Below, in pieces: positions 58,901 to 64,000 of a stretch of DNA of 64,000 nt. Source of the stretch: Enterobacter cloacae (GTDB taxonomy: Bacteria > Pseudomonadota > Gammaproteobacteria > Enterobacterales > Enterobacteriaceae); assembly GCF_013375935.1 (NCBI RefSeq), contig NZ_CP056117.1:4278001-4342000 (forward strand), in the 5' to 3' direction. The stretch's first letter is position 1. Each line of letters opens with the position of its first letter. The notes below the pieces were generated by a model. It saw only the letters and a program-made list of their open reading frames with translations, had not been told where the DNA came from and ran no database searches. The translations under genes were made by a program, and so were the position numbers.

Positions 58901-61900
58901 GTGGCCACGTCGTCCAGCTGGTTCATGTTGACCGCGTCCTTGCCATCGACGCCGTCCTCAACCCCGCTGATACGACCGCTGTCGTTCACCGTGATATTGC
59001 CGAACTTCGGCGCGTCCGCCAGGGTGATGTTCAGGTTCCCCGCCGCATCGACATCGGTCTTCAGGTTTGCCCCGCTGTAGCTGCCCGGGGTGCTGCCCCC
59101 GCCGAGCACGCTCAGGGTGTCGCCCAGGTTCAGGTGCCCGGCCCCGGTATTACCCGCCAGGTTCAGCCCCTTCGCCGTCAGGTCGCGGCCCTGGTCGGTC
59201 AGCTGGCTGACGTTCACCGCATCGGTGCCCGCCACGCCCGCCGCCACGTTGCCGATCACCTTCCCGCCCGCGTCAATCCCGCCGGTGGTGATGCTCGGGC
59301 CGTTCGCGATGGTCAGCCCGTCCGTGTTCAGCACGCTGTTGCCCGCGTTCACCGAGTCCAGCGCCAGGTCGCGGTTCAGAGTAAACTCAACGTCACCAGC
59401 ATTTGTGGAACCATTCTGTTCAACCGTCAAATTGTTATCTGTGGAAGAGAATTTAACTTCTCCATTTCCACTAATATTTGCTTTATTTCCGTTTTCATCG
59501 GTAACGAACCAGCCTGCGCTTGCTGAGATCACCGCGTTGTTCAACTGACCAACGTTTACTGCATCTGTATCCGCAGTACCTGCTGTAAGTCCGGTAATTT
59601 TTCCAGAGCCATTATCGTTAACAGTGACGTTGCCGAACTTCGGCGCGTCCGCCAGGGTGATGTTCAGGTTCCCCGCCGCATCGACATCGGTCTTCAGGTT
59701 TGCCCCGCTGTAGCTCCCCGCGGTGCTGCCCCCGCCGAGCACGCTCAGGGTGTCGCCCAGGTTCAGGTGCCCGGCCCCGGTATTACCCGCCAGGTTCAGC
59801 CCCTTCGCCGTCAGGTCGCGGCCCTGGTCGGTCAGCTGGCTGACGTTCACCGCGTCGGTGCCCGCCACGCCCGGCGCCACGTTGCCGATCACCTTCCCGC
59901 CCGCGTCAATCCCGCCGGTGGTGATGCTCGGGCCGTTCGCGATGGTCAGGCCGTCGGTGTTCAGCACGCTGTTGCCCGCGGTCACCGAGTCAAGGTCCAG
60001 ATCGCGGTTCAGGGTGAGGCTGATCACGCCCGCGTCGTCCGCCCCGGTCTGCGCCACGTCCAGGTTGCCGTCCGCCGAGGTGAACTTCACCTCGCCCGCC
60101 GGGCCGATGTTCGCCGCGTTACCCGCCGCGTCCGTCACGTTCCAGCCCGCGTTCGCCGCAGTGGCCACGTCGTCGAGCTGGTTCATGTTGACCGCGTCCT
60201 TGCCGTCCACGCCGTCCTCAACCCCGCTGATGCGGCCAGTGTCCCCGTCGTTGATGGTGACGTTGCCGAACTTCGGCGCGTCCGCCAGGGTGATGTTCAG
60301 GTTGCCCGCCGCATCCACCTCGGTCTTCAGGTTTGCCCCGCTGTAGCTCCCCGCGGTGCTGCCCGCGCCGAGCACGCTCAGGGTGTCGCCCAGGTTCAGG
60401 TGTCCGGTCCCGGTATTACCCGCCAGGTTCAGCCCCTTCGCCGTCAGGTCGCGGCCCTGGTCGGTCAGCTGGCTGACGTTCACCGCGTCGGTGCCCGCGA
60501 CGCCTGGCGCCACGTTGCCGATCACCTTCCCGCCCGCGTCGATGCCGCCGGTGGTGATGGACGGGCCGTTCGCGATGGTCAGGCCGTCGGTGTTCAGCAC
60601 GCTGTTGCCCGCGGTCACCGAGTCCAGATCCAGATCGCGGTTCAGGGTGAGATTGATCACGCCCGCGTCGTCCGCCCCGGTCTGGGCCACGTCCAGGTTG
60701 CCGTCCGCCGAGGTGAACTTCACCTCGCCCGCCGGGCCGATGTTCGCCGCGTTACCCGCCGCGTCCGTCACGTTCCAGCCCGCGTTCGCCGCCGTGGCCA
60801 CGTCGTCCAGCTGGTCCATATTGACCGCGTCCTTGCCGTCGACGCCGTCCTCAACCCCGCTGATACGACCGCTGTCGTTCACCGTGATATTGCCGAACTT
60901 CGGCGCGTCCGCCAGGGTAATGTTCAGGTTGCCCGCCGCATCGACATCGGTCTTCAGGTTGTCTCCGCTGTAGCTCCCCGCGGTGCTGCCCCCGCCCAGC
61001 ACGCTCAGGGTATCGCCCAGGTTCAGGTGCCCGGCCCCGGTATTACCCGCCAGGTTCAGCCCCTTCGCCGTCAGGTCGCGGCCCTGGTCGGTCAGCTGGC
61101 TGACGTTCACCGCGTCGGTGCCCGCCACGCCCGGCGCCACGTTGCCGATCACCTTCCCGCCCGCGTCAATCCCGCCGGTGGTGATGCTCGGGCCGTTCGC
61201 GATGGTCAGGCCGTCATTGTTAACTATTGAATCGCCAGTTTTAATACTGCCACTATCGGTTAAATCGAGATTATTGTTTAACGCAACCTCAAGTACCCCA
61301 GCATCCGTAACACCTTTCTCATCGATTTGAATGTTGTTATTAGGTGTTTTGAACTGTAAAGAACCACCATTTTTAATAGAAACTCCATCACCATCGTTAT
61401 CGAGGAAATTGAAGCTATTATCTAATACAAGCTGATCCATGGCATTCTGGAAAGCATAAAGCTGGGAACCATTTATTGCATCCGTACTGGATGCATTAAC
61501 GCGACCAGCTGCAAGACTGGTAATAGTGCGCGTCACGCCGGTATCGGTATTACCAATACTCATAGTCGAAGTTGGGTTACCCCCTGCCATAGTATAAGAT
61601 TGCCCACGTATCACTATTTCTGGGGTTTTGACAATCGCATCGGTTTTAGAACCAACACCTATAGCAATAGAATCAATGTCAGAAGCTTCTGCATTGTAAC
61701 CAATAGCAATTGCGCCAGCAGCCGTTACATTTACACTCCCACCAATAGCAATCGCTTTTGGCGCATTATAAATAAGAGACTGCGCTCCTAAGTTAACAGC
61801 ATATTCAGAGTTTTGAATTGTATTTACAGAACCCACAGAGGCAGCGAAGACACTGTTAAATATGCCATTCTTACCCATACTTCCAATATTACCAGAGTCA

Positions 61901-62379
61901 GCCCAACCAGCTCCGACGGTTACTGCATCATGACTATCAATTACCTGTAAATCATTACCAATTATAGTTGAATTATTGCTATTGGAATTAATTTTCCAGC
62001 CTACAGCAGTGATATCACCACTAGTTCCTTTAGAGTTTATACCAATAATTGTTGATTGGCCTGAAGCTAAACTTCCTGAACCAATTGCCATTGAACCAGA
62101 TGCGCTCGGATAAGCACAGATGCCAGCAGTAACATCAGCTGTAGTACACAGTAAACCACCGTCTGCAGTATAAGCTGCATAAGCGGGAGATATACCACCT
62201 AACTCTGATAACATTAGAAATGCAGATGAAATAGCAGATAATCGAAAAAGCTTAAAAACCCCACAGGAAACCACAGCCCCACAAACGCTGTGACTTTTAC
62301 CTTTTGAAACGGTGAGTTCACTGACAGGTATCAACATTCCCCTATCTGCATCCCATATCAATCTATATATTTTATTCAT
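52903..62379 (-). CDS. Giant trimeric autotransporter adhesin (YadA/Hia type), 3158 residues
   Basis: Type Vc surface adhesin. An extended signal peptide (MNKIYRLIWDADRGMLIPVS, then SAISSAFLMLSELGGISPAYA) leads to an N-terminal YadA-like head (about residues 70-290, GSGSLASG and AIGYNAEASDIDSIAIG repeats) and a DAINGSQL neck. The passenger is a long stalk of about 210-residue units, each with DAVNVSQL and DAVNMxQL necks and a GITANGP-like SITTGGIDAGGK block. Two further YadA head domains (TGTDSVAIGPNAVASGDNSI and GENSVALGNGSSSKSQNSV) and a 90-residue membrane anchor (3069-3158, KFGQLKNMVEKQGRKMSAG to VGVGYQW) finish it. Start ATG 62379 has GGGAAG upstream. Intact despite the repeats. Likely roles: autoagglutination, biofilm and host or surface binding. 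Confidence 0.95.
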   Translation of the reverse strand: MNKIYRLIWDADRGMLIPVSELTVSKGKSHSVCGAVVSCGVFKLFRLSAISSAFLMLSELGGISPAYAAYTADGGLLCTTADVTAGICAYPSASGSMAIGSGSLASGQSTIIGINSKGTSGDITAVGWKINSNSNNSTIIGNDLQVIDSHDAVTVGAGWADSGNIGSMGKNGIFNSVFAASVGSVNTIQNSEYAVNLGAQSLIYNAPKAIAIGGSVNVTAAGAIAIGYNAEASDIDSIAIGVGSKTDAIVKTPEIVIRGQSYTMAGGNPTSTMSIGNTDTGVTRTITSLAAGRVNASSTDAINGSQLYAFQNAMDQLVLDNSFNFLDNDGDGVSIKNGGSLQFKTPNNNIQIDEKGVTDAGVLEVALNNNLDLTDSGSIKTGDSIVNNDGLTIANGPSITTGGIDAGGKVIGNVAPGVAGTDAVNVSQLTDQGRDLTAKGLNLAGNTGAGHLNLGDTLSVLGGGSTAGSYSGDNLKTDVDAAGNLNITLADAPKFGNITVNDSGRISGVEDGVDGKDAVNMDQLDDVATAANAGWNVTDAAGNAANIGPAGEVKFTSADGNLDVAQTGADDAGVINLTLNRDLDLDSVTAGNSVLNTDGLTIANGPSITTGGIDAGGKVIGNVAPGVAGTDAVNVSQLTDQGRDLTAKGLNLAGNTGTGHLNLGDTLSVLGAGSTAGSYSGANLKTEVDAAGNLNITLADAPKFGNVTINDGDTGRISGVEDGVDGKDAVNMNQLDDVATAANAGWNVTDAAGNAANIGPAGEVKFTSADGNLDVAQTGADDAGVISLTLNRDLDLDSVTAGNSVLNTDGLTIANGPSITTGGIDAGGKVIGNVAPGVAGTDAVNVSQLTDQGRDLTAKGLNLAGNTGAGHLNLGDTLSVLGGGSTAGSYSGANLKTDVDAAGNLNITLADAPKFGNVTVNDNGSGKITGLTAGTADTDAVNVGQLNNAVISASAGWFVTDENGNKANISGNGEVKFSSTDNNLTVEQNGSTNAGDVEFTLNRDLALDSVNAGNSVLNTDGLTIANGPSITTGGIDAGGKVIGNVAAGVAGTDAVNVSQLTDQGRDLTAKGLNLAGNTGAGHLNLGDTLSVLGGGSTPGSYSGANLKTDVDAAGNLNITLADAPKFGNITVNDSGRISGVEDGVDGKDAVNMNQLDDVATVANAGWNVTDAAGNAANIGPAGEVKFTSADGNLDVAQTGADDAGVINLTLNRDLDLDSVTAGNSVLNTDGLTIANGPSITTGGIDAGGKVIGNVAPGVAGTDAVNVSQLADQGRDLIAKGLNLAGNTGTGHLNLGDTLSVLGGGSTPGSYSGANVKTEVDAAGNLNITLADAPKFGNVTVNDNGSGKITGLTAGTADTDAVNVGQLNNAVISASAGWFVTDENGNKANISGNGEVKFSSTDNNLTVEQNGSTNAGDVEFTLNRDLAVDSVTAGNSVLNTDGLTIANGPSITTDGIDAGGKIIGNVAPGVAGTDAVNVSQLTDQGRDLTAKGLNLAGNTGAGHLNLGDTLSVLGGGSTPGSYSGANLKTEVDAAGNLNITLADAPKFGNITVNDSGRISGVEDGVDGKDAVNMDQLDDVATAANAGWNVTDAAGNAANIGPAGEVKFTSADGNLAVAQTGADDAGVINLTLNRDLDLDSVTAGNSVLKTDGLTIANGPSITTGGIDAGGKVIGNVAPGVAGTDAVNVSQLADQGRDLTAKGLNLAGNTGTGHLNLGDTLSVLGGGSTAGSYSGDNLKTEVDAAGNLNITLADAPKFGNVTINDGDTGRISGVADGVDGKDAVNMDQLDDVATVANAGWNVTDAAGNAANIGPAGEVKFTSADGNLDVAQTGADDAGVISLTLNRDLDLDSVTAGNSVLNTDGLTIANGPSITTGGIDAGGKVIGNVAAGVAGTDAVNMNQLDDVATVANAGWNVTDAAGNAANIGPAGEVKFTSADGNLAVAQTGADDAGVISLTLNRDLDLDSVTAGNSVLNTDGLTIANGPSITTGGIDAGGKVIGNVAAGVAGTDAVNVSQLADQGRDLTAKGLNLAGNSGTGHLNLGDTLSVLGGGSTPGSYSGANVKTEVDAAGNLNITLADAPKFGNITVNDSGRISGVEDGVDGKDAVNMNQLDDVATVANAGWNVTDAAGNAANIGPAGEVKFTSADGNLAVDQTGADDAGVINLTLNRDLDLDSVTAGNSVLNTDGLTIANGPSITTGGINAGGKVIGNVAAGVAGTDAVNVSQLTDQGRDLTAKGLNLAGNTGAGHLNLGDTLNVLGGGSTPGSYSGANLKTEVDAAGNLNITLADAPKFGNITVNDSGRISGVEDGVDGKDAVNMDQLDDVATAANAGWNVTDAAGNAANIGPAGEVKFTSADGNLAVDQTGADDAGVINLTLNRDLDLDSVTAGNSVLNTDGLTIANGPSITTGGIDAGGKIIGNVAPGVAGTDAVNMNQLDDVATVANAGWNVTDAAGNAANIGPAGEVKFTSADGNLDVAQTGADDAGVINLTLNRDLDLDSVTAGNSVLNTDGLTIANGPSITTGGIDAGGKVIGNVAPGVAGTDAVNVDQMTSLGSDLTTKGLNLAGNAGSGHLNLGDTLNVLGEGSTAGSYSGGNIRTNVDSFGHLNIEIADSPKFGNITINDGNRITGLADGQNLDDAVNLGQLNEVAASAGGSWNIRDANDLGYAASYEVNSGDTVTFASADENPTDLSGNLTVQHENGTVTYDLNEDLVLSSVTTGQSVLTNDGLTVGRNVMLGNTGLVINGGPSITVNGIDAGGKKITHVAAGTDATDAVNVSQLKDYGDVIINNIYNTGMKYFHTNSTLADSQATGTDSVAIGPNAVASGDNSIASGNGAISSGSGALANGHNAEATGNASVSIGENSTSKAENSVALGSGAVVTENGKNSVALGAGSVADRENTVSVGSEGNERQITNVAAGEKETDAVNVGQLNGVRDEITNIGGTITNISEGKDGMFQVNNTSNNSRPNPSGKDSLAGGAGAKASGNNSMSVGTNSSASGENSVALGNGSSSKSQNSVSLGANSIADRDNSVSVGSIGAERQITNVAAGEAPTDAVNVSQLNDAVGTINQNTNNKFGQLKNMVEKQGRKMSAGVAGAMAMAGLPQPYSPGASMVAMGGGTFQGESAVALGVSVISDNGKWVTKLSGSSSSQGDYGVNVGVGYQW
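58112..58366 (-). repeat. AT-rich variant cassette A within the adhesin array
   Basis: Encodes KITGLTAGTADTDAVNVGQL, NNAVISASAGWFVTDENGNK and ANISGNGEVKFSSTDNNLTV in place of the standard RISGVEDGVDGKDAVNMDQL... segment. Its base composition is clearly lower in GC than the flanking array and like that of the gene ends. Confidence 0.85.
59372..59626 (-). repeat. AT-rich variant cassette B within the adhesin array
   Basis: Second copy of the cassette at 58112-58366, offset by exactly 1260 bp (two units). Over the AT-rich core I see one difference (T at 58282, C at 59542), indicating recent duplication or gene conversion. Confidence 0.85.
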
Positions 62380-62478
62380 TTTCTTCCCTTAATTTTTCAT
62401 AAAATAATATTTTTAAAGCTATAGTTGATGAAATGCCTCCCAATAGTTAGAGCAAATTAGAATGAAAAATTGTCCAGG

Positions 62479-63075
62479 TTATAAATCAACGCGCTGACGA
62501 ACCATTGGCCTTATATGACATAAAGCTTTGACTATAGAGTATGCAGCTCCATCTCCAGACACTCTAAATTTCTGATAAGCAGAGCGCTTATAATAACTTA
62601 CTCTCTTTCGCTCAATATCCTTCTGTAAATAGCTAAATCGTTTAAAAGTGAGTCCAAAATAGTTAAAAATAACCATCTCCTCTTTTTTCGACAAAGATGC
62701 TTCAGTCCTGGATAAAATAGCAGGAGTTTTGATAAAAAGTCTGTTCAGCCGATCCAGAGAAATATATCGATCGATAACCAAAGAATCTTTGTAAAAAAGA
62801 ACCATGTCGTTTTTACTAAGGGTTCGAATAGAGTAGATTACATTGGTGTTATCTAAGCAAGATATTTCCTTAATGATATTTAAATCATCCACAGCTAAAA
62901 GAACAACATCATCCATAGTCCTGGCTGACGTAAGGAAAATATCTATTAACCCACCACGAGTCAGATCGTACAGGTAATAACATGTAACATTCAAATATCG
63001 TTTACCATTAAATAGAGACTGTAAACCTCTAATATAATAGTAATCGTCAGATATGATTTTAACATTCTTTCGCAT
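62479..63075 (-). CDS. LuxR-like helix-turn-helix regulator
   Basis: 198 residues, ATG 63075 (MRKNVKIISDDYYYIRGL) behind AAGGGTG. The N-terminal part (about 1-115) resembles the receiver-like domain of fimbrial/adhesin LuxR regulators, without an obvious phosphoacceptor. The C-terminal part (about 130-190) reads LSKKEEMVIFNYFGLTFKRF and then KDIERKRVSYYKRSAYQKFR, a LuxR-type helix-turn-helix pattern with a basic recognition region. It lies 10 bp after the EAL gene and 99 bp before the adhesin gene, so it is the natural candidate regulator of the adhesin. The EAL plus LuxR pairing recalls the MrkJ and MrkI proteins of the Klebsiella type 3 fimbrial locus. Confidence 0.75.
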   Translation of the reverse strand: MRKNVKIISDDYYYIRGLQSLFNGKRYLNVTCYYLYDLTRGGLIDIFLTSARTMDDVVLLAVDDLNIIKEISCLDNTNVIYSIRTLSKNDMVLFYKDSLVIDRYISLDRLNRLFIKTPAILSRTEASLSKKEEMVIFNYFGLTFKRFSYLQKDIERKRVSYYKRSAYQKFRVSGDGAAYSIVKALCHIRPMVRQRVDL

Positions 63076-63085
63076 AGACGCACCC

Positions 63086-63892
63086 TTATCCCTGGCCTCC
63101 AAATTTACTTAACAAAATGCAAAACTCTTTAACCGGAACTGGCTTTGAGTAATAAAAACCTTGCATTAAAGAAATGCCACACTCTTCAAGTGCATGTTGC
63201 TGGTTAGAATTTTCGACTCCTTCAGCAATAACTTTTACATCACAAAAACTCGATAGACTTACTATACTGTTAACTAGTTTCTTGTGTATTAATTCGTTTT
63301 TTTCAGTGATACGAGTTACAGAACGATCTAGTTTCAGCATCGCAACGTTAGTGATTCCAAAGTATCGCATTGCTGCGGAGTTTATCCCTGCATCATCAAT
63401 AGCAATTTTTACACCAATTGAATCATAAAAAGCGATTGATTCGATTAACCCTTCCGTTAAATCCATAACATTTCTTTCGACGATCTCAAGCAACACTTCA
63501 ACATTTGAAGGGAAGCAATGTTTAAATCTGACGATCTCTTTCTTCATCGCTTCTGACATAATCTGTGATGCAGTTATGTTCAATGTGAAAATAAACCCTT
63601 GCGGTATATTTCCTATAGCATTATATCGACTCAGTTGCTCAACTGTTTTAAGTAACAATTGCCTGGCGTAGAAATCTGCTCGACCCGGAGCTTCGAGTTC
63701 TTCTATTTGAAATTGATTTAGGATGTAACCTTTATTTGTCTCAACCCGACAAAGAATTTCTACGCCTGCAAGCGTGCCATCTAAAACATTAACAATCGGT
63801 TGCAAGAAGGGAGTTACATCCATTATAGATGCTGAGTTATAAACAGCATTGAACTCCATTCGAGACTTCCCACTATTGTTCGTTATCAGCAT
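63086..63892 (-). CDS. EAL-domain protein (predicted c-di-GMP phosphodiesterase)
   Basis: 268-residue stand-alone EAL domain with no sensory or GGDEF domain. Start ATG 63892 follows AAGGGAA; an in-frame GTG lies seven codons earlier. Catalytic positions are present: Glu45 in E-I-L (in place of EAL), Asn105 (TLNITASQ), Glu136 and Glu139 (EIVE), Asp166-Asp167 (IDDAG), Lys187 (LKLDRS), Glu224 and Glu227 (EGVE) and Gln244 (MQGFYY). DDAG replaces the common DDFG. It is therefore probably an active c-di-GMP hydrolase. It is the first complete gene of the adhesin unit. Confidence 0.88.
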   Translation of the reverse strand: MLITNNSGKSRMEFNAVYNSASIMDVTPFLQPIVNVLDGTLAGVEILCRVETNKGYILNQFQIEELEAPGRADFYARQLLLKTVEQLSRYNAIGNIPQGFIFTLNITASQIMSEAMKKEIVRFKHCFPSNVEVLLEIVERNVMDLTEGLIESIAFYDSIGVKIAIDDAGINSAAMRYFGITNVAMLKLDRSVTRITEKNELIHKKLVNSIVSLSSFCDVKVIAEGVENSNQQHALEECGISLMQGFYYSKPVPVKEFCILLSKFGGQG

Positions 63893-64000
63893 CGTACGTT
63901 CCCTTCTGGCCACCAGGTTGTGTTGCCCTGAACATGTATGTGTATGTTGTCAACGCCTGCGTTGATTGATCTAAACCAATGGTTACTTGCTGTAACACAT
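63873..64000 (-). CDS. Possible C-terminal end of an upstream gene (cut by window edge)
   Basis: A minus-strand frame is open from the window edge to TAG at 63873-63875, reading VLQQVTIGLDQSTQALTTYT and ending KGTYDADNEQ. It would overlap the EAL start by about 20 bp. A second open frame ending TGA at 63886-63888 overlaps the EAL start codon but has an odd, Trp/His-rich composition. Neither is recognised. If real, the gene is probably in the same operon, perhaps a fimbrial or adhesin gene. Confidence 0.3.
   Translation of the reverse strand, partial: VLQQVTIGLDQSTQALTTYTYMFRATQPGGQKGTYDADNEQ

Larger units (their letters stand above)
54640..61215 (-). repeat. GC-rich tandem repeat array inside the adhesin gene
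   Basis: Nine near-identical units plus one diverged unit at the C-terminal side, each marked by a KGLNLAGN...HLNLGDTLxVLG block. The spacing between equivalent points is 627 or 633 bp (209 or 211 codons), the 6-bp difference coming from SGRISG versus GDTGRISG or GSGKITG variants. Two intervals are longer by exactly 348 bp and contain an extra half-unit, joined at about 55090-55130 and 56680-56720. The array is much richer in G and C than both ends of the same gene. Confidence 0.9.

Noticed and set aside
54640..61215. CRISPR array suggested by regularly repeated DNA
   Set aside because: The units are about 630 bp, fully coding, in frame and without short spacers; they are adhesin stalk repeats.
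63886..64000. Open minus-strand frame at the right edge ending in NTTWWPEGNVRC
   Set aside because: Its composition (many Trp and His) is poor, and the overlapping frame ending at 63873 looks more protein-like; at this length neither can be proven, so only the better one is listed at low confidence.

Overview
The window reads as chromosome of an Enterobacter-like member of the Enterobacteriaceae (Enterobacter cloacae complex, Lelliottia or Leclercia level; I cannot fix the species). Most of the first 44.7 kb follows, in mirror orientation, the Escherichia coli order around 18-19 min: potF-ybjN-rimK-nfsA-grxA-ybjM-ybjL-rybB-rcdA-ybjJ-ybjI-mdfA-ybjG-deoR-dacC-gstB-yliI-bssR-rimO-gsiDCBA-iaaA-moeA-moeB-fsaA-ybiY-ybiW-ybiV-ybiU-ybiT-ldtB. 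Protein lengths and start sites agree closely with the E. coli proteins as I recall them. The base composition is GC-rich with enterobacterial codon use.

This backbone is interrupted by accessory pieces: an arsRBC arsenic resistance operon between the sRNA gene rybB and rcdA; a 1285-bp IS481-family element with a 5-bp target duplication inside an intergenic palindrome between ybjI and mdfA; an extra PAP2 phosphatase gene ahead of ybjG, preceded by a PmrA-box-like site; a lacI-MFS-GH31 sugar cassette between ybiU and ybiT; and a GntR / PTS EIIC / 6-phospho-beta-glucosidase operon with two identical palindromic operators after ldtB. Several E. coli neighbours are missing (ybjC, ybjH, and the two c-di-GMP genes next to rimO). 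A CCCTCTCCC/GGGAGAGGG palindrome recurs in at least seven intergenic gaps and often serves as the 3-prime end of genes.

From about 48.3 kb to the right edge the DNA changes to an AT-rich accessory island whose genes, after a TudS-like (DUF523) gene, all lie on the minus strand. In transcription order: a possible partial upstream CDS, an EAL-domain protein, a LuxR-like regulator, a 3158-residue trimeric autotransporter adhesin, an OmpA/BamE-type lipoprotein resembling TpgA of the Acinetobacter AtaA-TpgA adhesin pair, an unrecognised exported protein, then a zinc-ribbon protein, a small tail-anchored protein and a KfrA-like coiled-coil protein. The adhesin gene holds a GC-rich internal array of nine near-identical 627/633-bp units plus one diverged unit, two 348-bp half-units and two copies of an AT-rich replacement cassette, between AT-rich ends. 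I read this as a c-di-GMP-linked surface adhesin system with a dedicated peptidoglycan-anchoring partner and an undescribed third exported component.

Functionally the backbone covers polyamine and glutathione import (potF, gsiABCD with iaaA), redox and nitro reduction (grxA, nfsA), ribosomal protein modification (rimK, rimO), cell-wall work (dacC, ybjG, ldtB), molybdenum cofactor synthesis (moeA, moeB), and a fsaA-ybiY-ybiW-ybiV-ybiU group that shares a CTTTC-N4-GAAAG motif in three of its promoter regions.
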